The notes under the pieces: model-generated
What the model was told of the DNA's origin: nothing
Databases searched by the model: none
Seen by the model: the letters and a program-made list of their open reading frames with translations, nothing else
Program-made: the position numbers and the translations under genes
Shown: positions 28,514 to 41,150 of the stretch, in pieces
Numbering within the stretch: the stretch's first letter is position 1
How the letters are laid out: each line of letters opens with the position of its first letter
Assembly: GCA_035041965.1 (NCBI GenBank)
Contig: JAPYMA010000230.1
Coordinates: forward strand, 62,001 to 126,000
DNA: 64,000 nucleotides
Origin: Anisakis pegreffii
Taxonomy: Eukaryota > Nematoda > Chromadorea > Rhabditida > Anisakidae
Direction of reading: 5' to 3'

Positions 28514-31500
28514 CTATTATAGAAAGCTTCTCATTTTCTGATCATTTGTCAACAATTTTTTTATTTCGTAATCGCTGAGCAATAAATGAATATTCTTTTG
28601 ATTTACTGATGTTGATACCACAGTCAAAAAGAGTTATGACGTAATGAATTGATTTAATCCACTTAAGAGTAATTATTCAAAGGACTAAAATCAATCATTT
28701 CAAGCAGACTACAACAAATGCCGATGCTGAAAGCAAGCTTTCGGTAGAGCGTTCAGGGGAGAGACGGCTGTAAATGGCTTATACCTTTACCGTTGATTAC
28801 GTGTCGTATCTCATCGTTGTGCTTATATGAACGTCACACTTTCCTTAGTTCATTAGGTCGTCAACACTGATAAACGTGAGCATTAAACGGGATGCACAGT
28901 CACTCAGTTTCTTGGGCACTGAAAAAAAGCGTGTGATTCAGAATACTAATGAAGTGATAATAGCATAAAAACAACTGGAAACGAAATCTGCAAAATTGGT
29001 CGAATACAGCAATCAAATTTAATGGTTAATGATTACAATATATGGAGGGATTGATTGAATGATTGTAACTAACAGTTCTAACGTGCATTGAATGGATCTA
29101 GCCAGAATTAGTGACGATGGGATATTCTTCAGAACTTATTGGTAGGAGTGGTCATTGGGAACGTTTTCAGTTTGCATTTGAGATGCTGGGTCATTGATGC
29201 TGTTTGTTTCTTTATTTTGTATAAATGAGTGTCATCGAGAATGTGAAGTTGAATTGCTACGAGCAGTACTATGAACGAATTGGTAGAGCTAAATAAATCA
29301 TTTCTTGAATCTCTTATAAACGCATGTTCTCGCAAATGAGTTCAATACCACTAGGCATGCTGTTGCAAATTTCTCTGTGAATGAAAATAATACATACATG
29401 GAGAGCTGGCTGCATATAACTGTAACAGATTTCTTTTCAGTTGTTAAGGTGGTCTACTGAACACTCCATTAGGCGGCCCTAAATCAAGCGCGAGACTAGG
29501 TCATCCTCAATTTCAGAGGTCAACTGAGTGTGAAATGCTGATCCGATAAGAATGTCTTATTCGACGATTGGCATCTTACACTGCGAAATGCCATCCAAAA
29601 TAAAGCAGTCGAACCGAAGTGTAGTGCACCAGCAATAAACTGATCAAACACACGAGGTGATCAATTCGATGTTTAAAGAAAAAAAACACTGCGGTCGACC
29701 AAGCATGCGCACTCTAATTGTGAGAAATTTATTCACATTGATGCGACGATGAAATTAATTTCGACCTCACCATGAATTTTCAAGATCAGCTGTGGAGATC
29801 GTTGATTCGATTGTTAACTTTGCATCTTCCAACTGGTTGCTATGGTTTGGTCTTCTTCCCTACAATCACGGATAGCGTATGTATCAACAAAATTATTAAA
29901 TGTTGAATATGTACTGCATAGATTACCCGACGTAAAACAACTCATTTCACGACTCATTTTTTGTTTCATCAGCAGCATTGATAATGCACATTCAAAATTG
30001 TCAGAGGGAGAGAGAGATTCATGAAGTTGTTCGACGATTCATCATCGGAAACAATGAGAGTAAAGTGCTAAAAAATGATTAATCGACGTGTCAAGAATGT
30101 CATGTTGAAAAGATTAATGGATAGACAAAGTTTAGACAGTAAAGAAATGATTATGTGGAATGCGGATGGGTAGATCAATGGATGTACGAATGCTGGTAGT
30201 TGGAAATGTGGATGGAGATGAATAATTTCGGACGAGGAAGGGGAACCAGCATACATGATCAGTTCGTATGCAACACAAATCGCAATCTAAGACTAGATAT
30301 GGAAATATAAACTTTTATTTGAACATTCAAGCATTTCATTATTAGAGTTGTGCTTTTTGCTATTTCAACTTGCTAGTTCGTCGTTACGCTTCTTCTAAAT
30401 GCAAGAGAATCGAACAAACGCATCGAGTGTTCCATCATCATCATAGATTAACCGTTCTCATTGTCTCATTACTCATAACTTATTCGATTCATTGCTCAAT
30501 TCAGTTAAACCAAACTTAGCGCGAGAGATAATTCTCGGACTGCAACTGACCGTGAAATTATAGACATGAATGTGAAGCAACCTCCGAAAAATACTTTCGT
30601 TCGATAATGTGAATGAGTGAATGCGACTGCTTTTGTGTGTTTTATCTGACAAAAAAGTGATCGCCGACTGAGCGAAAAATCATATGATTACACTAAGTTC
30701 CATTCAGTAAGAATACTGCGGTCTAGTGAATGCCTGAAAAATTTACTGCAATCACGAGTACTAATGATTCAAGAGATTGGTGCGTATTACTTTCAAGAGT
30801 GACCATAAAAATGAGCATGGTTCAGTGAAAGATTTCTGTTTCTGAATCGATAAGTAGTCCGTGGGATGTGCGAACCAGATTCATCATTCAATTCCCGTGA
30901 ACTTTTTGGGTGGAAAGTTGAAAACTCACTTTCTTCCGCTTTATAAGGAGTTGGATTGAATTTGCTGCTAAAGAAACCATGAAAACCTTCCGTTTTTTGG
31001 TGAGCATGTTCCGAAATTCGGCAATGGACAACTTGTGAATGGAATTTTGAATGAAGTGCTTACAAGTGTGACGCTGTGCTCTCTTACTCAAATTGTGTTA
31101 CTGCTGCATACGTGATCGAGAATGCGTTCTGACAAGGTGTCATCACTCAGCAACAGTCTGTTAAGCCTCAATAATGCATGCTCGAAAGGAACAAATCATT
31201 CATGTGATATTAATACATTTTCGAACTTATGGACCGTTCAAGTGATTTCATCTGACTTGCTGATTGTACATAATTGAAAAGCATGAGCCATTGCTGCAAT
31301 TTAATGACAATGATCAATAACGGTCATATATGCACCTTTTTCTTAAAATCGGCCGATAATGGAGTTGAAAAGTTATCAATATTTAATGAAAAACACGTCA
31401 GATAGTGACAGATTCTCAGTGTTTACATAAGTCAGCGAGCATTACCCCCTAGATGCGTCGTGCAAGTTACGTATTGCGTATGCGTAAGAGTCTGAACCGA

Positions 31501-34500
31501 TTAACGTGAAATGACGGAGATGTGCATCTCAAGTAAAAGTGATAAAGTGAATGTGAAATTTCGTTTCGGATGGACGATGTTGTGCTTCTTACAAACAACT
31601 ATCATTCATAGCAGCAGTAAGTAGCTGCGGTAGGCCGACCAACTGGTGCAGCTGTCTCCAGGGAATGTTGCATGAATGCATTAACTTTGTCGCCGCATCC
31701 TTCCACTAGCAAACACAATAAATTATGCGCAATATTTCCAAAATCGTAATGTCATAAATTAATTGGTCATTAGGAAACATTACAGATTAATGCAATTGTT
31801 GCCTAGAAACTAAGTAAACATTATGTGAAATCATATTTTTTCAATAAATCCAATGTTTTTTAGCGCAGAATAAATTATGCCTTGAGTAAGAATAAACGTA
31901 TTCACGCAGTCAAATGAGCAACAACAATGGAATCGAAATCAATTCATTAAAGTTTTCAAAAGAAACTTGTTGTTTTTTTTACAGGTTCCGAAATTTATGA
32001 CTTAGTCCAGTAAAGAAGGCATAGAATGCAGTCAACTTTCGTTTTATTGAATAATGTAAATCGTATTATCAAAAAATTTTCGTCGCACAGTTTCCAGGAG
32101 AACATACTGCGAATATGATGACGGCAAAAACTGATCAACAGCATCTGAAAACTGACAACCAATAAAAAGTGATGTGAGATGAATTCTGATCAAGCACACA
32201 TTCGTTCATATCAATCATTTTATGTTTGCTGAGCGAAGATGCTTTTTCTTTTGTTTGTACACTCATGCTTGCTTGTAACCAATAGAGACCCTTCTAACAG
32301 CTGAGTGACAGTATCTTAAGAATCATATCTTAAGTACGAATAAATGCATTCACGATGTAAGCCATTTCGGAAGTATCAGAAAATCATTTGTGATCAACGG
32401 GTACTGAAGATTAATTGCATTACGAAATGAATTTGGCTGGAGGCTGCAAACAGAATTAATAGAGATCATGATGAGTTTTTTGTTTACACTGTGCTTCATA
32501 GATGGTGTATGAGTTTTGTTCATCATACTGGAAGGCATTCATTGGGCATTTGTTTTGTCGTTAAAGAGCAGCACCGAAAAAAAAATGAATTCCTTCTCAA
32601 AATTCATCCTTATTAGAGCACTAGTTAAAGAAGATCGTCCTCCAATGCCCTAATCGATTCTTCCATATTGTTGAATGTGTGCACTTTCGAGTCAGTTGTT
32701 CGTCACCAGGAGATTGATGAAATTTAGCAACATCAATTTCGACGTTCGGGAACAATAGTTCTTCAGGCCTAATTGTTTGTGCCAGAGACTAGCGTAATGA
32801 ATCCACATAACAAGGTGTCAGCAGCCTGTGATTAGCTCTTGCATTCGGAACATGCACATAATGTTTGATCACTGTTTGACTTGCATAGAATGTTTAATTT
32901 TTAAAGAGTCGATTTGAAACACGCACACAGCATCATATGCATAAGAGAATTGTTGTTGTCATCGTTTAATATTGAGTATCTCTGTGAATAGTTAATTGTT
33001 TCGGGCAAAACTCATCTTATCGTTGACGCATAATGTGAACTTCAGTGAACTATCCACGTCAAGGAGGAAACGCAAAAAATTCACGAAGTTATTGCTCTCT
33101 GGTTCAGCTTTAAGCAGGTGAAGCGAAGCGATGAATCTCTTTGTTTTCTTTTCACTATTCTACGCTTCCGAATACCAGAAAATCGAGAACCACTAAGGCG
33201 TCAAAAACATTCGATTTATTTGACATTTCTCGTGATTTCTAAGAGGTAGTTATTGTTAGGAAGACGAGCTGACTGAAATGGAAGATCTAACACTAATGAG
33301 CACCTTACAATGGTGAACAGAAACGATCAATTATTTCTGAAATGAAATGACGTTTATTCTTGAAACGGACAGCGCTTACACCTCACAAGACCGTCAACAG
33401 AAAAAAACTGTCGGTCGATTCTAGCTAAAAAAATCCCCAATAATTGATGTCAGATTTCTTGTGGTATACTGGCCGTTTAACAGCTTGTAACCGATCATCT
33501 CTAGACAATGTCCATTGAATTCACACGCAGAAATGGCAACTGTATTCGCCATCAGTCAGTTTCAGAAATATTTTATTCATTTTTATTTAACCATCAGTCA
33601 AATATTTAACCAGCAGTCAAAAAGAATTATTTAACCAATGAATCGTCAGTCAGCATTAATTTTTATTTCAGATAACTATTCGTTACCTGAAATATTTATG
33701 TCTCATAGGCCTAGATTCTCTACCTACTTGGTTACAAACTGTGGAAACTTGAAATATTGACGGAAAAAGGTCCGGATAAGTACGGTATGAAGCACATTCT
33801 AACGAATCATTTTCCATAAAATGTAGCTCATAATATTCATGGAAAATTCATGCGCCCTTGTTGCTCCACATCAGGTTTCCAAAAAATGATAATTGCTATT
33901 CAGTGTTTCGAGAATGTCCAACTAACTGGATATAAATAGATAAATGTTTTTAAATTCTGCTGCGAAGTTAATCTCTACAAGTAGCAATTATCTGAAAAAT
34001 ACGGCTGTGCGAATGAACTTGATGTTAGCAGCCCATCCTCAGAGAATTGTTATACTAATGAAATCAGCACATTAATCTTTCACGATTTATTTTTAGCCAA
34101 ACGATACTAACAAGTGAATTTCTGCACGATATGATATTTCAAAGAACTGTTTCAAGAATTGCACAATTTCGACAACTTGATCAAATCGCGTTTATTGTGA
34201 TCAGAAGAAACAACTGGCGAGACACTAATGAAATCGTTAGTTGAATAGAAAGGTACTGGCAATCAATCCAACCAAAAACTCATGCCATTGAAACAGCGAC
34301 ACAAAGCAAAATGGGGCGCCACTAAAGAGTTCGATAAAGTAATATATAATAAGCAGGATCATACATCGGCATTTGATGAAAGAATGGGAGCGAGTGGGAC
34401 ATTGTGTTGAATAGAAGATGTACCTGAAGATGTGACTGCAGCCAATACGAATATGCATACGCAAGAATATGTATGTATGTGTACATACATAGTTGAGTAC

Positions 34501-35857
34501 ATATAATATGTGTATGATGTAATTTGCTGCAAACAAAACCGAACTGATTTGAATGAGCACTCTATGCGATGAAGGATGAACGAATGTCTTAGAAGTAATA
34601 GATATTTTTTAACAAAAACTTTTCGACAGCTCTTATGATATTACCACATCACCCAAGGGACAAATACATTCAAAAGATAGCAGCAATTCAACAATTGATT
34701 AAACCGAAAAACAAATCTTCCATCTACTAAATATCGGACGTACTCAGATGGTTATCTTATCGCATGATTCTTTTTATGATACGATATCATGTGAAATCAT
34801 TGGAACGGGCTAAAATTGAGATTGGTGGATGTGAACTGATTCAGCGTACTCTGATCAACATGCGATATAACAATAGCAAAGGGGTTTTTTTGAGAGCGAA
34901 CGAATTTTGATAGGCGCATTCGGTAAGTTCTGCGAGCAGGAACGCAGCTGAACTAAACATTTCATTTTCATCGGCAAACAATTCAACTTGAAAATGCACT
35001 TTCAAAGTGCACTCTTCAGAAGAATCTAGATCACAACAGCAAACTCATAGATAGCAAAAATGTTAACTTGGTATTCTGCTTCAATTCCAAGAGGGCAGTC
35101 CAACAATCTAATAGAATTTGAATACAAATGTAACCAATGAATATGGAAACAAACATTACGCAATATCTTGATTTGAGTTTGTTTCATGCTGCATGTCATG
35201 GTTCGCATACTATGAGTTGGTGGAAAAAAATTTAAAAAAATAAATGATCGAGTTTCAACTTAAATTTGAGTCCGAAATACTGGTAGCAGACTGTGTTGGT
35301 GAAGCAAAAATATAAGCAGCTTTCAGGTGCGAGGAAGGGAGAGTAATAGCCTGATTGTCAAGAAAATTTCCTCATTTGATTAACCACAACTTAGGGCATT
35401 CTCCTCATCACAGGAAACATCTTACATATCGTACTCTACAACCATTTCGTCCTGCTTCGAAGAGCATCATGCGGATTCATGAATGGAAGCTCTCGAACGA
35501 AACAGAAATACTCTCTCAAATTTACATAGTTATGCTGATTATTGATGATAATAATCGTATCATTCAGTGTTTTTAATTACTATTTTAGCTTTTTATGCAC
35601 GCAGTGGACAATGACCAGCTTCATACATTTCCTGTGAGCTCGGCTAGGTGCATGAAGTAACCTTAGTTAAAAGATTTGTGTTAGGTAATCCATTTGTCTG
35701 TAAAACTGGTGGTCGCCTATTTTTTACGTGTTCAGGAGATCAATAACACCTCGACATTATAGCATATTCCGTGAAAACACCTGGTATGAAACCAGTTCTT
35801 GTATAAAATTAGAAATTCTTCTTCACTCTTCTCCAGTTTTTCTTGTTAAACTTTCAG
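28514..35857. other. Long gene-poor spacer
   Basis: Over 7 kb with no coding exon I can support. The longest open frame (34237-34560, minus) is Tyr/Ile/Phe/His-rich and has no exon borders. A frame at 35421-35573 (plus) follows a CACAG acceptor and has a vague likeness to a receptor N-terminus, but nothing confirms it. A small imperfect repeat lies at 33585-33660 and is listed separately. No tRNA, rRNA or transposase was seen. Confidence 0.45.
33585..33660. repeat. Short imperfect tandem repeat, TATTTAACC-x-CAGTCA unit
   Basis: Three imperfect copies of a roughly 20-base unit built on TATTTAACCA and CAGTCA follow one another. A further CATCAGTCAG lies just upstream at about 33551. It is non-coding and of no known role. 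Confidence 0.5.
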
Positions 35858-36026
35858 ATTTCATTGTTGAAGGCTTTTTTTTGTGAACGAAACGAAGAGG
35901 TCATAGGTCACACTGCTCCCCAAATCCTCTTTCCCCCTTGCGTATGTGATGCCATTTTAGAGTCATCCATTCATAAGGTTTTTACTGCCCGAGAAACATG
36001 GTACAAGAAAGAAAATTCAACAACGT
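35858..36026 (+). CDS. Orphan exon of an unidentified gene
   Basis: A 169-base stretch open in one frame sits exactly between a strong acceptor (AACTTTCAG) and a strong donor (GTAAGT). It encodes a Cys-containing segment that includes CERNEEVIGHTAPQI, PPCVCDAILESSIHKVF and ETWYKKENSTT. The start phase is 0 and the end phase is 1. No neighbouring exon in matching phase was found. I do not recognise the domain. Confidence 0.4.
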
Positions 36027-36896
36027 GTAAGTAATCTCATCCCTCTGCAACACGCCTGTGCAATCGTGTGTTCTATCGCTTCATTGGTGAACATCAGTTA
36101 TGTGAGTAAACAATTAGGTTAGCAGGCATAAAGGGTACGATATAAACGGAATTGTTCCACTGTAGTTCACTTATTAACAGAAAGAAATGAAAGGAAACGA
36201 AAGCTTGCGATCGGGTGGACAAAATGCATTTGGAGGACATCAGGTACGGTGTTATTGCAATCGTTTGGTGATTGGGAGCAGAAGAGCATGTTGGATTGAA
36301 CAACTTGAATAGGTGCTGATGAGTTCAAGTATACGAATCATGTGAATCATACATACTTGATACTGTGCAATAATTTTTTTTTTCAACAAAAAAACATAAT
36401 TGCTCGCTTGAAATTGGTGTTATGAATAGCGGTTGAATGAAGTAAATAAGATGAAATAGATGTGAGCATTTTAGTTTTGATTGTAGTGATTGAGCATGAA
36501 CGAGTAAGATGTTTGAAACAATCTATCTCATGAGATATGCCGCATAAGAGTGGCGCAATTGAATTAGAATGAAATTTTTTCGGTGTTCATTCTTGTTGAA
36601 AGGAATATAAATATGGTGAAGTGTTTATTAAAAGAATTAAGGCGACGCAATTTCAACGGATTTTCAGACTTAGTTAGTTGTTGGAATCAATAGACAGTTA
36701 ATCGTTTTATTAAAATTATGAAGAAAAGGGAGATGAATGAATATCTTTGGTAGCACTCGAATGCTCGTTGAATGCAACTTGGTGGCGTTAACGAATAACA
36801 GCAGCAGCATAAAATTATCGTCGTCTATTGAGTGAATTCTAAGAAGTCGAATCTGTTCGTTTGGCTCGTTAGTTGGTGCTTCTTCATGAATTCAAT

Positions 36897-37226
36897 ATGA
36901 GTGACAAGAGAAGAAAAGCACCGCCCAGTGCTGTCGTTCAAAGTGCTGTGTTGCATTTTCGCCTTTCTTGCCTTCTAAAACTGCCTCAGTTTTAGTTAGC
37001 TTCCAACGCTGATGCCACGACTTCATTTGCTGTAACTGTGTATGAGAGCAATAAGACAGCCGCACGACCTCCTAATTTTAAATTCGGTTATGATTTTTGC
37101 CCATGGGCGTTGCGTTGCCCCACTAGCCGACTAACTGATTATCCACATATACGCCGCCTCCCAACTCTTCCGTTAGATGCAATTACGTTGCTCTCGACTG
37201 CACGAGTCTTAAACCACAACAAGTAT
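36897..37226 (+). CDS. Candidate exons of an unidentified gene, Pro/Arg-rich
   Basis: At 36996-37226 a 77-codon stretch is open from a TTTTAG acceptor to a GTAAAA donor. It is clearly less AT-rich than its surroundings and encodes, among others, RPPNFKFGYDFCPWALRCP and RRLPTLPLDAITLL. An ATG at 36897 starts a short basic frame (MSDKRRKAPPSAVV) just upstream that could be a first exon, but the junction between them is not resolved. No domain is recognised. Confidence 0.35.
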
Positions 37227-38200
37227 GTAAAAGAAATCTATTGAGAACCGAATGAGGAATAGCAACCAAAAGAATTATCGTCACGTTTCCGCTGTCAGTT
37301 TCAAATATTACTCATCCTTCTTTCACCATCATTTAACTTCACTAACACTCATTCTGAGAGGACCTCATTAGATCACTTCAATAGTATTTTGATTCTTCGC
37401 AGTTAATGCACGCTCTGTTTACGCAAACATCAAATCGCCATCGTTTGGTTCCTGATTTCATTATCGCATAAATGCAATTTCATTTGGACGTTTTGATGTG
37501 TGGCTTTAATAAATACTGCATTAGTACAGCGGTATACAGCTTGTTCTCATTTTGATCTGTCAATCTATACTGCCATGCTGCAGTCTTTAAAGAGATGAAA
37601 CATTGCAGAATAATATCAAGAAATGTAATATGTATTCACTTCACAAGAATGCTGATGTTAATCCGATGATTTTATTGACATGGAACGTGAGTAAACTTTT
37701 GAACGCAATGTTATTGCTGAAAACTGAGTGAAAATTTTTGCAAAACATGGTGAACATTCGAAAGATTTTACGACAAATGTATTGGGCTGTAGAGGAGAAA
37801 TCTCGAACATAGATCCAGAATTTGCGTTTTGATGATCCGAAATTCGCTTGGCAGAGCTATTAAAGCTAGCACCGGTGGATATTTGAGGGTTGTTTTAATG
37901 AACATTCATCAAACTACTTGCGAATCAACTTGAATTCGACCACATGAATGAAGTCACAACGAGTGTATCACAGTTAGCACTTTTCAATATGTTAATTTCA
38001 GTTATTTCAGCTGACTTCCATCATTCTATAGATTCACTAAGAATATGACGATTATAAGATGCGATGAGGATCCGCTTGCGTCAAGAAACTATATTCGCAG
38101 AATATTTATGAGTGTAGTTTGCATTCGAGATGTGATGTTTGGTGGCATGTCGGTGTCAGTTTTCGTTAGTATCATGAAACGGAAATGTGTTCTTAATCTG
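37227..38200. other. Gap without a called gene
   Basis: AT-rich sequence with no supported exon. Short plus-strand frames near 38045 have stop codons just before their ATG in the frame of the nearest acceptors. Confidence 0.4.
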
Positions 38201-38485
38201 AGAATTCATTTTAAACTTGTAACTAACAAAATGATTGGTAAGTTCAGTCAACTTCAGTATTAGGAAAATATCAATGAATTTTTGAAGGTAAGTGTATGAA
38301 AATGTCAAATAGACAAGATGTCATCGAATCGGACAGTTTAGTTTTGGAAAATAAAAACAATTTTTATGATATTAAACGAAGTTAGATGACGCTACAAATT
38401 CATGAGAGATACGAGTGTAACACGATTCTGTGATTCACTTTGCTCTCGAAACGACAATTAACACGGCGAATAACAGCAGGTGCAT
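38065..38485 (-). CDS. Possible very small secreted protein, doubtful
   Basis: An ATG at 38485 begins a strong signal peptide (MHLLLFAVLIVVSRA) that ends at an AA|GTGAAT donor near 38439. A TTTCAG site about 36 bases upstream of the ATG would suit spliced-leader addition. The next exon in phase appears to start near 38203 after TTCTCAG and runs to a stop at about 38094. It has no Cys. The first exon is credible; the second is a guess. It lies downstream of the 39500 gene on the same strand, so co-transcription is possible. Confidence 0.3.
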
Positions 38486-38818
38486 CTTCCATCTGATGCC
38501 GGGAACACTGAGGATCTTGCCTGAAATTAATAATGAGTTGAAGTATCGAATACAGAAAATTTTCTATGGAAGTGTAACTTGCTAAGCTTGCGTGGAAGAA
38601 CGCATGCTGGATCAACATCAGAACTACCACTTCAGAGACTTATGATAAATATGATGTGTTTTCAATTGCACATTTTCTGTGGAGTAATTCATGCTCAATG
38701 AAACATTTAAGACTAGCTACAATTAAGGAGATTTTGACAGTTAATTTTTGGGCTATGAAAAAGTGTGTATTTGTCGACGAATTGAACGGCAAAATCGATC
38801 TTGTCTCAATATGTGTCT

Positions 38819-39500
38819 TTATGAATAGAAAGAATGCTGGTTGCCAATAACGCATAAACATCTGGACATCCGTGCGGTCACTGTTCGCTTGATTGGACCA
38901 TGGCATTGCTCAAACAACAACTTTGTGTATCAATGCAAACAAGTTCTGCATTGTTTACAGGGATCAATGAAACTGGATGGAATGGAGTGTAGATTACAAC
39001 ATGGTGATAGAGGATAATACTACTAACAACTCCGCGAATTGTATTTAATCGGTTTGGGAAGTATACAATTACATGGACTTTTTACATAAATGTTTCCATC
39101 TGGTAGCTGAATCTTACCGCAGAATATCCTTTCGACATGGTAAATGCTCTACAACATCCGAGACATTGGCTAACTGGGTCGTTACATATGATCGTTGTTG
39201 GTCTTCCATCTATAGGTGCACTGAACAGCGGCTCGACAGCACAGACTGTAACCAATTTAGCATATAGAGAAGCAAGTCGCACGCACTAAATACAAAAATG
39301 ATTTTGAAATGCAACCAAATGCAACCATGGAATTGAGGTCTTTCAAAATTTCATTAACTCTTGAGCATGTTCAAGCATTTGATTAAGTCCTGGAAGCTGT
39401 AAGTGAACTGAAAGCATCAAACATCAAATGAACCTGGTTGACACGACTGACCGACCGTGGTGCCAACAAGAAGGGCAACAATAGCTATGCATAGAAGCAT
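38819..39500 (-). CDS. CC-cluster secreted Cys-rich protein 1
   Basis: Three exons give 94 aa: 39500-39434, 39245-39118 and 38908-38819. The signal peptide is MLLCIAIVALLVGTTVGQ. The mature chain begins SCQPVC and has the core CNDPVSQCLGCCRAF, then QCHGPIKRTV and RCLCVIGN in the last exon, nine Cys in all after the leader. Intron 1 is phase 1 and intron 2 is phase 0, as in the other members at 43.4-56.1 kb. The third-exon acceptor (TTTGAG) is not ideal. Unlike most members it has almost no Pro/Gln spacer. Function is unknown; an extracellular disulfide-stabilised peptide is the safest description. Confidence 0.65.
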
Positions 39501-40264
39501 TTCGGGAACTGTTGAATGATGATATGGATCAGTTTCCGATGCTTTAAGAATAGTTCGAGCAGTCAAAGCATTGAATAATTGTTGTGCCTTTCACATCAAA
39601 TCCCACGTAATAGATTGTCTGTGTTGAATGCAAAATATTAGTTCGACGGAAATGAAAACCATCCAATAAAAACAATATCTTGATGATATGGTTGGTCATA
39701 CTTTCAACAAAACCAATCAAAACATAGCATCTACGGCGGCAAAGTTTGCTTTCTCACCAACATTGGAATTGAGTAGGAGTCAAATCCATCATTTTTTCAT
39801 TTTGTTTGCTTTGAGCGTTCAAACAACATTTTCAGCCTTCAACCATGCACGCTAAACACAAGACAATTTGATTGCAGCACTATTTATGACTAGCAGTTTA
39901 CGTTAGAAATTTCACACATCCACTAGGTACTTCTACATTCACTTGGGGAAAAACGGTAATGGAACATTCAGTGATCTTGTAGTGATAATTTTATCACTTA
40001 ATGTGAAGACAGTTGAACTGATAAAAGATTGTTTCAGCATGCGATGGTAGTTTCAGTTTTCGATTACCATTGTATTTGGTTGATTTATTTCTCTATAGCG
40101 CAATTAACCCTGGAAACCAATCAGCACTGAACGATATGACTATAATTACGGATGCTATATTCATCAGGAGAATTGTGATTCAATTTGCTGCATGACAAAA
40201 TGTGCGATTAATTCCACAACAGTGATTAATAAATAAACTTCAGGAGGATGCATTAGGCTTATTG

Positions 40265-40425
40265 TTAGAAAACTGCATGCATCTCGATTGAGCACTTCCC
40301 TGGTGCCCACCGAAAGATGCAAAATGGAATAAATCTCTTCCACTTTGAGTCATAGGGTTGATGTTTAACGAACTGACTTAACTGCTCTGCACTGATTGTT
40401 TCTAAACAGAAGTCATTCTTGACAT
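40265..40425 (-). CDS. Orphan terminal exon, unidentified
   Basis: An open frame follows an AATTAG acceptor and runs 53 codons to a stop. It has three Cys and reads like protein (FCLETISAEQLSQFVKHQ, then FRWAPGKCSIEMHA). The start is phase 1, as for second exons of the CC cluster, but it lacks the CxxCC core. No first exon was found. It could be a diverged relative or chance. Confidence 0.3.
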
Positions 40426-40841
40426 CTAATTGAAAGCAAAAATGGTGGATATGAATCAAGTTTAGCTATCATCGATGCATATTTTATTCGCCTCAGTTCC
40501 GTTCCCCTAATCCATTTCTTTTGAGCTATTCTCAAGTTTTAACAGCAGTGTCACCGTATTCCTGCTTAATTACCGAATTTTCGCTAATTTTGATTGACGC
40601 GAGTAAATAACGAGAATTTTTCTGAATGATGTTCAATTTCATAGAATGAACTAGAATTTTTAGTGAATATGAAAGCATTATTCGATGTTTTGCTGTAGGC
40701 AATATCGGTCTCCATTGGCAGCCAAAGTTGTTGTATCTGTTGAAATGAATTAGATGATTGGTAAAGTATTCTTCAATTTTCGTGATTCATCAGAATGGTA
40801 ATAAGCGATGATGACGCACTAACAACCACGAAGCAAAGCGT

Positions 40842-40847
40842 TATAAA
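40842..40847 (+). promoter_or_regulatory. TATA box of the 40883 gene
   Basis: TATAAA lies 41 bases before the ATG at 40883. Similar AT-rich TATA-like words lie 30-60 bases before the ATG of several CC-cluster genes, which implies short leaders and TATA-driven transcription. Confidence 0.45.
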
Positions 40848-40882
40848 AACCGCAGTTTCTACTGATTCACGGTTTCAAAGCA

Positions 40883-41150
40883 ATGAAGACATTCATCATT
40901 GCTGCTGCGCTCTTATTGCTTGACAAGTCAAAAAAAGCAAAAATCTGCGTTAATATCTGAACCGAACCTACCACACCAGCCACGTTCTGTTCCATTTTCC
41001 ACCACAACTCTTTCGGCTGCTGCAGCCGCAACCCCAAAACCTTCACAGTCGCAACCTTACCCAACAACCCTTTTCATGGTCATACGTACAGTGAATGTGT
41101 CAGCAGGCGGATGAATGAAGAAGTATTCGCAATTTTGTGATAACATAACT
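40883..41150 (+). pseudogene. Secreted Ser/Thr/Pro-rich protein gene, apparently frameshifted
   Basis: An ATG behind a TATA box begins a signal peptide (MKTFIIAAALLLL), but that frame stops at about 40957. Just after an A7 run (40930-40936), the +1 frame continues open for about 50 codons with a Ser/Thr/Ala/Pro-rich composition (PKPSQSQPYP). A third frame then gives ECVSRRMNEE before its stop. One or two single-base changes would unite them, so this is either a decayed gene or a sequence error in a homopolymer. The layout of leader followed by a Pro-rich spacer recalls the CC-cluster genes on the other strand. Confidence 0.4.

Noticed and set aside
34465..34515. TATG/CATA near-palindrome
   Set aside because: An AT-rich alternating stretch without perfect symmetry, not distinguishable from chance.
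34237..34560. 107-codon minus-strand open frame
   Set aside because: Dominated by Tyr, Ile, Phe, His and Cys as expected of AT-rich noise. It has no leader, domain or splice partner.
35421..35573. Plus-strand frame vaguely like a Cys-loop receptor N-terminus
   Set aside because: The likeness rests on a few residues and no other receptor exon lies nearby on this strand.
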